Positions 20,077 through 31,124 of a stretch of DNA of 64,000 nucleotides are shown here, in pieces. The position numbers were made by a program, and so were the translations under genes. The stretch is from the NCBI GenBank assembly GCA_036936605.1, contig JAUPFV010000005.1, positions 53,216,742 to 53,280,741 on the forward strand, written 5' to 3'. Numbering within the stretch: position 1 is the stretch's first letter; each line of letters begins with the position of its first letter. Source of the stretch: Limnanthes douglasii subsp. nivea. Lineage: Eukaryota; Streptophyta; Magnoliopsida; Brassicales; Limnanthaceae. Below the pieces are notes generated by a model, which worked only from the letters and a program-made list of their open reading frames with translations, ran no database searches and had not been told where the DNA came from.

Positions 20077-21369
20077 ATGGAAAACAAAGGATTGGACGAT
20101 AATGAATATCCAATGCTGAATGCTGATCAGGTTGCAGCTCCGATCAAACCTTCTACTGCAGTCACCATGTCTTATTCGGAAATTGTGAAACAAAAACTTT
20201 TGGTTAAGGATACGTTTCCGGAATTTGTCAAAGATTATGGTAACCATTTTTCGGTTCAATATTCTAAGGAGACGAAGGATCGTCTTCTGCTCCAGTCAAG
20301 AGTTACGTTGATTGGAAAGTTTGCGGATGGAATTCCTAAGCGTGCTTCGCTTCAAAGATTTCTTGATTCTCTTAAGTTTAAGGGAAGATTTTCTTTCATT
20401 GCAATTGATTCTCGTCATATATTCATTGAGTTCAGTCTTAAGGAGGATGTGAGTCTTCTATGGTCTCGATGTGTATGGTCTGTGGATGGGAAAAGCATGC
20501 GAGTGCTCAAATGGGATCCTGAGTTTAAGAAGAATGTTGAGAATCCGGTGGTATTGTTATGGGTCAGGTTTGAACAGGTGGCAGAGTTTATGTACAATGT
20601 CTCGGTTATTCATGATCTTGCACTATCTATAGGTATTGTTCATAAAGTTTTGGTTCCTGAAAGGCATCGAGCCAGTCGAAATGCCTGTTTTGCTCAGGTT
20701 GAAGTAAATGTTGCTAAGGAGTTAAAGAGGAGTATGTGGGTGGGCTTTGGTGCGAATGATGGTCATTGGATTGGATTGAGTTACAAGAACGTTCTTGGGT
20801 ATTGTTCCTATTGTAATCACTTAGGTCACACAGTTAAAGAGTGCAGAAAAGTGGAAAACAAGAAAGAAGAAGTTGAACAGAATTATAAAGAAAAGGATGA
20901 TATATTAAATAAAGAAGTGAAGTTGGTTACATCTCAGAATCCTAAAGAATCGCAGCCTTTGTCTCAGCCTAATCTGATCACTAAGGTTTATAAAAGGAGT
21001 TTAAAATCTATTATTACAAAAGAGGTTGAGTCTGTCAAGGACTCTTCTATTCCTACTGGTGTTGAAGAGTGTTCTTCTAAGAATGATCAGGAGATCATTG
21101 GTGCTCTTCAGAAGCTTGATGTTGAGTTCCAAGCCTGCTATGACAATCATGAGGTTAGCTCTTCTCCAAATTTGAAAAATGCTGGTAGTTGTGCTGTTTC
21201 TCCAGGGTCTGATTCCCCTAAGTCTCCTCATAGTTTCAGTCAACTTATCTATCAGAAAATTAAATCTGCAAACAAGAAAAAAACCAGTAAGAACTTTACA
21301 GTTAACTCTTTAAGGATAAAAGAGAGCAACATATTCAAATCTTTATCTGATAATGATAAAGATATGTAG
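20077..21369 (+). CDS. LINE ORF1 protein (DUF4283, zinc knuckle), 430 aa
   Basis: The open frame starts at ATG 20077 after a 165-bp leader and ends at TAG 21367-21369. It contains a DUF4283-like N-terminal domain and a CCHC zinc knuckle near residue 244 (CSYCNHLGHTVKEC), followed by a polar, Lys/Ser-rich tail. Such ORF1 proteins bind the element RNA and form the retrotransposition particle. It is uninterrupted, unlike ORF2. Its stop overlaps the start of ORF2 by 17 bases, in a different frame, which suggests re-initiation or frameshifting for ORF2 translation. Confidence 0.88.
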   Translation: MENKGLDDNEYPMLNADQVAAPIKPSTAVTMSYSEIVKQKLLVKDTFPEFVKDYGNHFSVQYSKETKDRLLLQSRVTLIGKFADGIPKRASLQRFLDSLKFKGRFSFIAIDSRHIFIEFSLKEDVSLLWSRCVWSVDGKSMRVLKWDPEFKKNVENPVVLLWVRFEQVAEFMYNVSVIHDLALSIGIVHKVLVPERHRASRNACFAQVEVNVAKELKRSMWVGFGANDGHWIGLSYKNVLGYCSYCNHLGHTVKECRKVENKKEEVEQNYKEKDDILNKEVKLVTSQNPKESQPLSQPNLITKVYKRSLKSIITKEVESVKDSSIPTGVEECSSKNDQEIIGALQKLDVEFQACYDNHEVSSSPNLKNAGSCAVSPGSDSPKSPHSFSQLIYQKIKSANKKKTSKNFTVNSLRIKESNIFKSLSDNDKDM

Positions 21370-24300
21370 TTGGAATGCTCGTGGTATCAATAATGCTTCT
21401 ACCTTATCTAGGCTAAAGTTTATGATTCAAAATGATAGGATTAAGGTCTTTACCATTCAGGAGCCAATGGCTAAGGTTGATAAGATTATGAGGGTTTCTG
21501 CTAGTATTGGGCTGAATAATTATGCTTATAATTGTTCAAATAAAGTTTGGGTTTTTTGGTCTTCTGATGTTAGCATTAATATTATGTTGGATCATGAGCA
21601 GTTTCTCCATATGAGTATTAACTTTAATACTCTTAACTTTTCTCTTAGTTCTATTTATGCTAAGAGTAATAGGGTTCTTCGTAAAGAGTTGTGGAATAAT
21701 TTGGTTACCCTTGCTAATGATAGTATCCCCTGGTTACTTGCTGGGGATTTTAATGCTATAACTAGTTCTGAGGACTAGATGGGTTGTTCTAGTTTTGATT
21801 TTGGGAGTTCTGATGACTTCAATGAAACTATTAGAGTCTGTAACTTGGAAGACACAGGTTTTGTGGGTTCTAGGTTCACTTGGAGCAATAATCGATGCTG
21901 GAAAAGGCTTGATAGAACCTTAGCTAATCAATGCATGACTTCTACTTTTCAGAGCATTCAGGTGTTTCACATGGTCAGGACTTGTTCTGACCATGCTCCT
22001 TTACTTATCTCTATATCTACTAATTATAATAATGTTCTTCAATATAATAAATGTAATTTCAAATTCCTTAATGCCTGGATCAATGACTCTGGCTTCTTAA
22101 GTATGGTTAAGCTGTGTTGGGATGCTCCTTGTTATGGCAGTCATAGTAATGTTTTTTGGTATAAATTGAAAAGGTTAAAGAAAAGGCTTATTGATTGGAA
22201 TAAAACCTATTATGGGAACATTTTCAGTAAAGTTAAGCTGGCTACTGATGAAGTATCTACTAATGAGGCTATTTATTTAAGTGATAACAGTTCTATTTCT
22301 AAGGGTAGGTTGGATGCTTTTAGTGAGTCTCTTATTGAAGCCCTAAAAGCTGAGGAATCTTATTGGAAGCAGAAGTGCTTCAATACTTGGCTTAATGAAG
22401 GGGATGGAAATACGAAAATCTACCATAGATATGTCTCTAAGCAGCGTAAAAGGAATTTCATTGCTGGTATTAAGCAGGATGGCAATTGGCTCTATAATCA
22501 AGAGGATATAACTAAGTCAGCTGAAACTCACTTTAAAAATATTCTATCTATTGGTTCTACTGATAATCTATCTGATCTGGATATGCAGGACAATATTTTT
22601 TCTAATATCCCTAGGACCATTACTAATGCTGATAACTGTTTCTTACTTAGATCTGCTAATACTAATGAAATTTGGGCTATAATCAGCAAGATGAAGAAAG
22701 ACCGTGCAGCTGGCACTGATGGTTTTAATACTGTCTTTTTAAAAACTTGCTGGGATATAATCAAAGTGGATATGTGTAATGCTATCAATGCCTATCTTAA
22801 GGGTGGTTGTGTCCCTAAAGGGGTTTTTGCCACTGGGATTTGCCTCATTCCCAAAGGCCCTAATCCTATTAATTGGGATAATTTTAGGCCTATTAGCCTT
22901 TGTTCTATATTTAATAGGGTCATTTCTAGCCTTATTAACTGTAGGTTACCTGTATTGCTTCCTAAAATTGTGTCTAATAGTTAGGGGGCCTTTATTCAAG
23001 AAAGGCTCATTCATGAAAATATTCTCATTACTAAGGAAATGATCCATAACATCAATAGAAGGCCTAGTAAGGGGAATATTATTATGCAATTAGACATGAC
23101 AAAAGCATTTGACAAAATGTCTCATGCTTTTGTCCTAAAGATTCTTGATTGTTTTGGGTTCTCTAAGGACTTCACTTCTCTGATTAATACTCTTATTTCT
23201 AACATAATGGTCTCTGTTTTAATTAATGGGTTAAGTGTAGGCTATTTCCCTCAAAAGAAAGGTTTGAGACAGGGTGATCCCCTGTCTCCTAGCCTTTTTA
23301 TTATTCCTCAGGATGTGTTATCTAGGGGGATTCAGCATCTATTTAACCAGAATGATAGTATGAAATTTTACACTAAATCTAATTACCTCTTGCCAAGTTT
23401 ATCTTTTGCAATGACATCATCATCTTTACCAATAGCTTGCCTTCCTCTATCCTGAAACTTGGTGCCCTGCTGGACAAATATCAAACATTCAGTGGTCAAG
23501 TTGTGAACAAAAACAAAACTAAAGTTATTACTTCTGCCAAATTCAGCCAAAGTGGTGTTTCTAGGCTAAGGATGGCTACTGGGTTTAATATTGATTCTGG
23601 CCCTTTCAACTACTTGGGCATTACTATTGCTATCAACAATAAAGGGAAGAATTTCTTACCCCTTATTGAAAAGATTCATAATAAGATTCAGATTTGGGAT
23701 ATGAAAAATCTGTCTTTTGGAGGCAGATTATCCCTCATCTCTAATGTGCTATATCCTATAGTGTATTTTTGGATGCAGAATAGCTATATTCCTAATTCTA
23801 TTCTTAATAAGATTGATCTTTGTTTCAACATATTTTTGTGGAGGTCTAAATATAATGAGAAGTCCATACATTGGACTTCTTGGAATATGGTTTGCAAGCC
23901 CTTTGAGGAGGGTGGGCTTAATACTAAGAGTCTTGCTGACATTCAGCTTGCTTTTAGTTTTAAACTCTGGTTTCTGTTCCGTAAAAATAACTCTTTATGG
24001 TCTGACTTAATGCAAAAGTCTTATTGTGCTAATATCCATCCTTCGAAGGCCAGTTATAAAATTACAGACTCTATGGTTTGGAAAAGGCTGTGCTCTGTTG
24101 AGAATAAGGCTGAGCAGCATGTTAGTTGGGTCTTGGGGAAGGGTAATGTGGATTTTTGGCATGATGCTTGGAGTGGTCTGTCTCCTATATTATCTGGTAT
24201 GGGTGACAGGGATTGGTTCTTGCCAGCTTCTGTTAAGTCCTTTTGGAAAGGGTCTAATTGGGATGTTCAAGCTCTTCTGTCTGTTTTAAATCAGGATCAA

Positions 24301-25458
24301 GTTAACAAAATATGTTCTTTAAAGCTCAATGTTGATCAGGATGATCACATTGTTTGGAATTTATCAAAAACAAAGAAATTTAACACTTTTGAAACTTGGA
24401 ACATCATTAGAAAAGTTAACAATAAATCAAGCTTATTTAAAAAGATTTGGAGTCATATTATTCCTAGAAAATTTTCTTTTTTATGTTGGAAAATAATTAA
24501 AAACTTCATCCCAATAGACAGTATCCTTTCTAAAAGACACTTAACAATTGTGTCTAAATGCCAGTTCTGTTGTAATGGGGAGGATAAGAGGCATCTTTTC
24601 ATTAACTGTGATTATTCCTGGGCTATTTGGAACTATTTTGGCTTACTGTTTAAGATTCCTATCTATAGGCATATGTCTGTAAATCATTTGCTTTACACTT
24701 GGTTTGGTTTTTCTAATAGCTCCTTTCATATAACTCATCTTGTCCCTCTGGTTATATGCTGGACTATATGGTTCAATCGTAATAACTCTAAATTCAACAA
24801 CACTTTTGATAATTTCAAGAGTGCTGTTGATAGAGTTCATAGGATCATTATGGCTATTGATTCTGGGGACAATCTATGCTCTAAACACTGGTCTATGGTC
24901 TACAATGCAGGGTCTGCTATGGGATGTAAATCTATTGAAAAAAGGAAAAAGTGAGTGACTTACTTGAAGTGGCTAGCTCCTCCTCCTGGCCGTTTGAAGA
25001 TCAATGTGGATGGAGCTTGTCAAGCCTCTGGTGAATCGAGTGGTGGTCTCATCGTCAGGGATGATCGTGGGGATATTTTGCTGGTGAAAAGTTTTGTTTT
25101 TGGGAAATTGAATACATTCCAGGCTGAATTCAAAGCTTTAATTGAGGTCCTTCTCACTTGCAAGCGTTGTGGCTGGGTTGATGTCGATATAGAGTCAGAT
25201 TGTCTGGCTCTTATCGACATGCTTGCAAGTGGAACCTCTGTATTTTCTCTGGAGCCTTTGCGAAGTGTTTGCAGAAGCTTAATCAAGCCAGGAATGGCTC
25301 TCCGTCACATATCCAGAACACAGAATCATGCTGCGGACTGGATTGCGAAGAGGGCCATTCTTGTTCGACGAAACTTTGCTTGTGAGGGTTTCGATGTTCC
25401 AAGTCAGTTTCTCGCCATTACTACCCTAGAAAGTCTGGGGCTTGGCTATTTTGGTTAG
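21353..25458 (+). pseudogene. LINE ORF2: AP endonuclease, reverse transcriptase, RNase H (broken)
   Basis: The frame begins at ATG 21353 with the endonuclease start (ICSWNARGIN, later AGDFNAI). The reverse transcriptase follows (DRAAGTDGFN, FRPISLC, QLDMTKAFDK, LRQGDPLSP), then zf-RVT (CQFC...HLF..C) and a C-terminal plant-type RNase H (NVDGACQ...SDC). Lesions are TAG at 21776-21778, TAG at 22982-22984 (in a GAFIQERLI context where Q is expected), a single-base loss near 23410 inside the catalytic FADD motif, and TGA at 24952-24954 just before RNase H. The loss in FADD destroys polymerase activity. Plant L1 elements with a terminal RNase H are well known. Confidence 0.9.
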
Positions 25459-25810
25459 GGTTTAAAGGTTTCAGGCTGGTTTTTTCTGATTGAAGCTAGC
25501 TTATAAGGATTTCGAGGTGAATAATGGTGTATTTTGCTTGGATCGAGTTTGGTAGAGTTTGGTTGCAGATCTGAGAAGTCGTTTTGGTGAAGGAGGCGAT
25601 TTGGAGAAGGAGGCGTTTGTCTGATGGTTTTGTGAAGAGAGGATATCCAATTGGGGCTTAATCGATTTAGGGTTTCTTTATTTTTGGTCTTATCTTTGAA
25701 GCCCCTCTTTGTGTATTTTGATTATAATTTTGTCCTAAACTTTTGTAAAACTCGTTATTCAGTAATATATTAATGGTTTTGCTTAAAAAAAAAGAGAAGT
25801 AGTGGAATAT

Positions 25811-26424
25811 AAGCGATTTATTTTAATATAAAATAATTTTCGTACATTTGAAATGAAATTTGTATATCTTTTAAATCATTTTATCATGAGACGATATTAA
25901 CACTCTATCTTAAAAAGATAACAGAGTTGGTAGGATAGGACGAGTTTGTTGATCAAATATAGTAATTTTAAGTTTCATTAAGGATTTATCATGTGTACAT
26001 TCGTTGAGCGGTATTCGTTGAACGACTATAGTTTTTTAGAATTTTTTTTTAAAAAAAATTAATGTTCAATTCGATAAAATAACATTTATAAACATAAATA
26101 ATTTTTTATGTACATATTGGTTACGAGGAGGTGTGGTAAATATGGTTGTTGAAATTATTTCATAGAATGAAATTATACCATTGAATCGAAAGCCAAAATT
26201 ATCAATGCTAACGTAGGCGAAAGACTTCTACAAAAATTCATTTAAATATTTTAATTTTATTTTAATTTTTATATTTTACTAATTTATTTAAGATAGCAAA
26301 TTAAATCCGGAAGATTTCTACAAAAATTCATTTAAATATTTTAATTTTATTTTAATTTTTATATTTTAATAATTTATTTAAGATAGTAAAGATTTAATAG
26401 GATATTATTTAATTATATACCACT
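25811..26424. other. AT-rich spacer with a 90-bp tandem duplication
   Basis: No gene is seen. A 90-bp unit (starting AAGACTTCTACAAAAATTCA) at 26221-26310 is repeated at 26311-26395 with few differences. DNA right of 25810 continues the sequence left of the LINE target site. Confidence 0.75.
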
Positions 26425-26567
26425 AGTATGGGAATATGGGGGACCGGTCTCAACACTAGTATAATATAGTGCCTCATACTAATTGAGGTATGTTCTTACT
26501 TATATACCACTGATCCTTCCCATGTTTAACCGATGTGGGATGTGGGACTTTGGTCGCCACCCTAACA
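26425..26567 (-). repeat. Copia LTR, 3' copy (family Y)
   Basis: Matches 29013-29179 over most of its length; it ends ...CCACCCTAACA before a purine tract (minus strand). The start is uncertain because the outer part has diverged. Confidence 0.75.
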
Positions 26568-26886
26568 AATCCTCCTCTCGAACAAAGTACCACTTAGCCT
26601 CCTCTCAATTGATTTTCATCTGCTCACTCTAATCAGAAGTTGCTCCACCTGAGCAATAAAGCTTTTACAGTGGATCTATCTACTCACTCGACCATCCTGC
26701 GCTTGTTCCTTAGCTCCACTATCCACTCCAATCAAGCACCACCGCTTGATGAGTCATGGACGCTCCGAACTAGGATGTATAGAGTAGATCACACACCTTG
26801 AGCATGACTACTGGTTCATCATGTTCGACCTCCGAGAATATTACCACCATCGCGTTCTGTCTGGGCCTGGCGCTCTGATACCACTT

Positions 26887-27541
26887 TGTCAGGAGATAGA
26901 AGCACAAACGAAATCTTCTTTCTTGTATCAAATATGATTAGAGATAATGATCCCAAACAAAATACTAAGTCTGAATAAAATAAACGCAAACAACACATAA
27001 CACTTTTTACGTGGAAAACCTTCCCGGTGTAAGAAGTAAAAACCACGTGACTGATTTCGGAGTCCAACCAAATATTCACTATCAGAAGATAGCTTACAAA
27101 ACTATTCTCTAGATAAAAATAGAGTATACACCATACAAAGTATGACAACTTCATACACAACCCCAAGACACAAGATAGTGAACCGAATCAGAAAACTCAT
27201 TGAAATATCCCCAAAACGCAGTTAGAAGAAGATGATCTAAAAACACACTTAGATGACTCCAAATCAAAAAACCCTATGGACAGATTGTAGAGGACAAATA
27301 GACGAGCCTTCTCACCAAAATTGGAGCCGATCGGACATCCGGAGACAGTCCGATTGAAAGCAAAAAGTTCCGCCTCGAATCACCTTTTTTCTCTCAAAAA
27401 CTGCACTATAGAATATGATGCTCATCTACTAAAGACACCGTATATATATATATATATATACATAAACCAAAATTCTATGTTTTATCCAAATTGGGCTTAG
27501 CCCATATGATAATTGGAGTCCCACATAGGAAGAGCCCAACA
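26887..27541 (-). repeat. Copia LTR of a second family (X), flanked by both PBS and PPT
   Basis: It begins TGTCAGGAG and ends AGCCCAACA. On its right is a purine tract (GAGGGGGAGATT on the minus strand), as at a 3' LTR. On its left is TGGTATCAGAGC (minus strand), as follows a 5' LTR. One LTR thus serves two internal regions, as expected after LTR-LTR recombination of a tandem or nested copy. It contains an (AT)n run at 27441-27462. Confidence 0.8.
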
Positions 27542-27555
27542 AATCTCCCCCTCAC

Positions 27556-28120
27556 GACTATGTGGGAGGATTCACCATCCCGTCGATCAATCTACAATGT
27601 TTAAGCTTTCCCCTAGGCAATGCCTTTGTCATCATGTGAGAACCATTATCATCTGTATGAACTTTATCAACCTCCATTAGTTTAGCATCAAGAATATCTC
27701 AAATCCAGTGATATCTTACATCAATATGTTTCGACTTTGAATGAAACGAAGAATTCTTCACGAGATGAATAACACTCTGATTATCACATAACAACACATA
27801 CCTGTGTTGCTCAAATCCAAGTTCTCTCAAGAACTTCTTTATCCATAGTAACTCTTTACTCGCTTCTGTTATTGCAATAAATTCAGCTTCTGTCGTTGAA
27901 AGAGCAACACACTTTTGTAGTCTTGATTTTCATGAAACAGCACCACCACAAAAGTTAATCAAATATCCAGAAGTAGACTTGCGAGTATCAACATCTCCAG
28001 CCAAGTCTGAATCAGAATAAGCCAACAACTCAAGTTTATTCATCCCAAACTGAGCTTCAAATTAGAGGTTCCTCGGAGATACCTCATAATCCATTTCACG
28101 GCTTCCCAATGCTCTCTGAA
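27556..28120 (-). pseudogene. Copia pol end: RT C terminus and RNase H
   Basis: Minus-strand translation gives the copia signature EHWEAVKWIMRYLRGT, then a S.SDLAGD.DTRKS segment, then RNase H (STTEAEFIA, CDNQSVIHL, KHIDVRYHWI) and a C terminus just before the purine tract. At least two stops interrupt it. Protease, integrase and most of RT are missing. Confidence 0.85.
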
Positions 28121-28124
28121 ACTG

Positions 28125-28990
28125 CAGCAACATGTTTCTCGTCACCATTTTCATCATAATTTTTCTCCTTGTTCCTTTCTTCTTTACCATTGTAGGATTT
28201 CCCAAAATTATTCTTCTTTCTCAGCTTAGGACAAAATTTCTTAGTGTGCTCGATCTCATGACAGTAGTAGCACTCCCAATCTGCAAATTTATTAGACTTG
28301 TTCTGACTTTTGCTCCACTTTTACCTCTAGTTTTCCAACCGCGATTTTTATTTCTACCACGTTTCTCAACGACTAGAGTTTCTGAATGTGAAGAGAAGCC
28401 AACTGTTTTTCTTCTCATATCTTCATTCAACACACTACTTTTAGCTAATGCCATTGATATATTACCTTCAGGAGCTGAATTAGAAAGAGACATTCTGAAA
28501 GTATCCCATGAGTCTGGCAGCGAACCAAGCAACCATAATGCCAAAACCTCGTCATCAAATTTGATACCCATAGCAGCCAACTGATTAATCAAGCCTTGAA
28601 AGGTATTCAAGTGATCTGTAAGAGGTGATCCATCTTGATACCTCAAATACATCAATTGTTTGAACAAAAGTAACTTACTATTTCCTATCTTCCGAGCATA
28701 TAACTCCTCAAGTTTACTTCACAATTTTCTTGCATCTGTTTCATCTACAACATGATTCAACACATTATCATCAACCCATTTCCGAATAAAGCCACAAACC
28801 TGTCGGTGAATAATTATCCATCATGCGTCAGACTTATTTTTAGGTGTTTCATCACCGAACACTGGTAAATGAAAACTTTTAACATAAAGAAGATCTTCCA
28901 TCTTCGATTTCCATATATGATAATTCGAACCATTCATCGTAACCATTCTACTTGTATTTACCTCCATATTTGATACAAGATAAGTACACA
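28125..28990 (-). pseudogene. Copia gag remnant (UBN2-type) with zinc knuckle
   Basis: The start near 28960 reads [20 protein letters not shown], the usual copia gag opening. Then come a gap, LTDHLNTFQGLINQLA and LLGSLPDSWDTF (UBN2), and a zinc knuckle CYYCHEIEHTKKFC in a shifted frame near 28240. Frame changes and stops separate the parts. It ends at the deletion junction near 28120. Confidence 0.8.
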
Positions 28991-29012
28991 ACAACTCGCT
29001 CTGATACCACTT

Positions 29013-29179
29013 TGTTGGGAATATATGGTCCACATATTCCACCTCCGTATATAAGTAAGAACAACCGATCCACTACCAAAAGGCCTCATACAAGTTGAGG
29101 TATGTTCTTACTTATATACCACTGATCCTTCCCATGTTTAGCCGATGTGGGATGTGGGACTTTGGTCGCCACCCCAACA
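29013..29179 (-). repeat. Copia LTR, 5' copy (family Y)
   Basis: It runs from TGTTGGGAAT to CACCCCAACA. TGGTATCAGAGC (minus strand, 28998-29009) next to it identifies it as the 5' LTR of a minus-strand copia element primed by initiator tRNA-Met. Confidence 0.8.
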
Positions 29180-29284
29180 GGTATACCGTCAAAGAGATCT
29201 TTGCGGGGGAAGTCCACTCTTCCGTTCGCCGAATCGGTCGACCGTAATGAATTCGATCAGTTCTGATCGCAGATAGATGAATGG

Positions 29285-29965
29285 ATGAATTCGCTGCGAC
29301 ATCAAATGAAGAAAGCGATAGAAGATATGGAATGGTTGACCACCACCAGATTTCAAACTCCAACCATAAATTCAAAGGCGGAAGTCTTTTTCACAGGATC
29401 CAACCACAGCCACAACTACAATTTGGAAAAACCAAAAGGGAAGGAGATCCATCAAATAGCTGTTGGTGACATGGAGGGTTCGCCGATACTCCACCATCCA
29501 CTATTTGCTGAGTATGAGGCTGACTACCAAGAAATTTTTGATGAAACTTGGTCGGAATTGAGAGATCCAATTTATGATGTCTACGACGATGAGAGTGAAG
29601 ACGATTGGGTAACACCAACAATAGTCTTTCATTATTTCACTAAGGTAAATAATGATAATCCTTCATGTGTATCAATAAAATCTAACGGAATTTTGGACGA
29701 TGGTTACAATAAAACTATGATTTCTGCTAAAATTTTAGTGGATAAAATAAAAATTAGAAAAGAAAAAAACAATAGACGTGCTTCTAATGAAATAGTGGAA
29801 TTTGGGGTCTTCTCCTATCCATTAGTGGCATTTAAAATACGATTACCATGCGATGGAAGCGACAGAGCCCTAGACACCGACACGGTCGATTGGAGATGCG
29901 ATTTTGCTGCTCTTTGTCAATGGATGATTCATAATTTCCCTAATATTAAAGGTAGAGCAGTATAG
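29285..29965 (+). CDS. Unrecognised 226-aa open frame in a gene-fragment cluster
   Basis: An open frame of 226 aa begins at ATG 29285. It has an acidic middle (YDVYDDESEDDW), a Lys-rich segment and an aromatic C terminus (DTVDWRCDFAALCQWMI). I do not recognise a family. The acidic YDVYDDE phrase recalls segments in some plant gypsy gag/pol linkers, which is only a hint. It is followed on the same strand by PPR- and trehalose-phosphate-synthase-like fragments, so it may be another captured or duplicated gene fragment. Confidence 0.35.
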   Translation: MNSLRHQMKKAIEDMEWLTTTRFQTPTINSKAEVFFTGSNHSHNYNLEKPKGKEIHQIAVGDMEGSPILHHPLFAEYEADYQEIFDETWSELRDPIYDVYDDESEDDWVTPTIVFHYFTKVNNDNPSCVSIKSNGILDDGYNKTMISAKILVDKIKIRKEKNNRRASNEIVEFGVFSYPLVAFKIRLPCDGSDRALDTDTVDWRCDFAALCQWMIHNFPNIKGRAV

Positions 29966-30009
29966 AACAAGTATTTCGATGTAGGAGGTTACAATGGTCG
30001 TCTCTTTGT

Positions 30010-30229
30010 TTACCTTAAGGAATACTCACAAGATTTGTCTGACGCACGCAAGGTGTTCGATGAAAATTTCGAGAGAGATGTCCGGCAAGTGGGATATGTA
30101 AAAAAGGTGTTCGACAAAATTCCTGAGAGAGAAACAGTTTTATGGAATATGATGGTGTCTGGGTTTGTTAGGAATAATCTATTCGAGAATGCTATTAGGG
30201 TTTTTGGTGAGTTGATTGCCTTGATATGA
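30010..30229 (+). pseudogene. PPR-protein fragment
   Basis: The translation contains ARKVFDENFERDV, then KKVFDKIPERETVLWNMMV, SGFVRNNLFENAIRVF and GE. This is the helix-turn-helix pattern of P/L/S-type pentatricopeptide repeats, about two units. It lacks a start, organelle-targeting region and C-terminal E/DYW domain, and runs into a stop at 30227-30229. Intact PPR proteins bind organellar RNA; this is a detached fragment. Confidence 0.7.
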
Positions 30230-30684
30230 TTAAAGGTACAACACAGTCGGTAGGGACTGGAGCAATTCTGGTGAATCCTTGGAATATCACAAAAGTTGTT
30301 TCTTCGATTGGACATGCTTTAGAGATGTCACCCAAAGAAAGAGAAAAACGTCATAAGCATAACTTTTCTCAGGTAACAACCTATAATGATGAAGAATGGG
30401 CTGAAACTTTTGTAGGTGAAGGTCATATAGAGTACATGAGAGTGTTGACTGATTTCCTATGCAAATTTGAAGAGATGCAGAAGATTGATGACGAAAGACA
30501 ACAGTTAGTCGTCGAGAACTCTTATCTAACCCGACATCTGCTCACTCGAGAGTTGGGAGCTCGAGAGATAGTGGCCATGTCTTCTGCAGATTTCAAGGAT
30601 GGAGCGTTAATCGTAGAGAAAACAACCAAAGATGACCCGGTTGAGCCAGATAAGATACAAATGACAGGTAAACTGTGCTCGTGA
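30226..30684 (+). pseudogene. Class II trehalose-6-phosphate synthase fragment fused to unknown sequence
   Basis: The first ~62 codons (GAILVNPWNIT, SIGHALEMSPKEREKRHKHN, EEWAETFV) match the end of the glycosyltransferase domain of class II TPS proteins (TPS5-11 type), just before the phosphatase-like half. After about 30415 the frame continues as an unrelated Glu/Gln-rich, probably helical sequence (KFEEMQKIDDERQQLVVENS). It is thus a chimera of at least two sources, lies 12 bp from the PPR fragment frame, and is cut by the gypsy LTR region starting at 30741. Confidence 0.65.
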
Positions 30685-30740
30685 TACAATGAATGAAAAG
30701 TCTGTGTGACCAATGTTATCTATTCAGTGCGGGAAGATCG

Positions 30741-31056
30741 TGTTACAGGACTCGTTAGGCACGATAAATCCAAACTAGAAACCCGACGAAAGGTTCGAAG
30801 AATGCTAGAATAAGGAATATGAGATAATGCTGTAAGTAAGAAGATTACCTCTAAGAACAAAAATTGTCTTCAATGAGTATATGAATAGACAATAGGAGAG
30901 ATATAATAACTTAAAATTATGATTATGCCTTTTTGGAGTTCATGTCTCTCTTACATATAGATTTAGAGTCATAAATAAAGAGAACCAAACAGACATCAGT
31001 TTATGGCTTAAATGAATGAAAAGTAACAGTACGAGACCAATAGGATCTCTGTAACA
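30741..31056 (-). repeat. Chromovirus 3' LTR
   Basis: Begins TGTTACAGGACTCG and ends TCTCTGTAACA; its partner is 46215-46530, also 316 bp. Confidence 0.92.
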
Positions 31057-31124
31057 TTGCCACATTCTTCGGAACATCCTTGTCCTCAAGGATTGAAATT
31101 TGGATACTTGGCGGCGAAGTTTTG

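Larger units (their letters stand above)
19912..25793 (+). mobile_element. Full-length L1-type LINE, 5.9 kb, with 17-bp TSD
   Basis: The 17-mer GAGAAGTAGTGGAATAT occurs at 19895-19911 and again at 25794-25810, immediately after an A run. This fixes both ends of a target-primed insertion. Between them are a 5' leader, ORF1 (20077-21369), ORF2 with endonuclease, reverse transcriptase and RNase H (21353-25458), and a 3' UTR ending in A9. The TSD is perfect, so the insertion is fairly young, yet ORF2 already has three stops and a frameshift. It inserted just upstream of the pseudogene at 18114-19812. Confidence 0.95.
26425..29179 (-). mobile_element. Chimeric Ty1-copia: deleted element with a second copia LTR inside
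   Basis: Related LTR-like ends lie at about 26425-26567 and 29013-29179 (shared GAGGTATGTTCTTACTTATA ... GGTCGCCACCC). A primer-binding site complementary to initiator tRNA-Met stands at 28998-29009 and a purine tract at 26568-26580, so the element reads on the minus strand. Gag remnants follow the PBS. At about 28120 the sequence jumps into the end of a pol gene. This is followed by its own purine tract (27542-27555), a different 655-bp LTR (26887-27541), and another PBS (26872-26883). Two copia families are therefore fused by nested insertion plus deletion. No TSD is clear. Confidence 0.75.
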
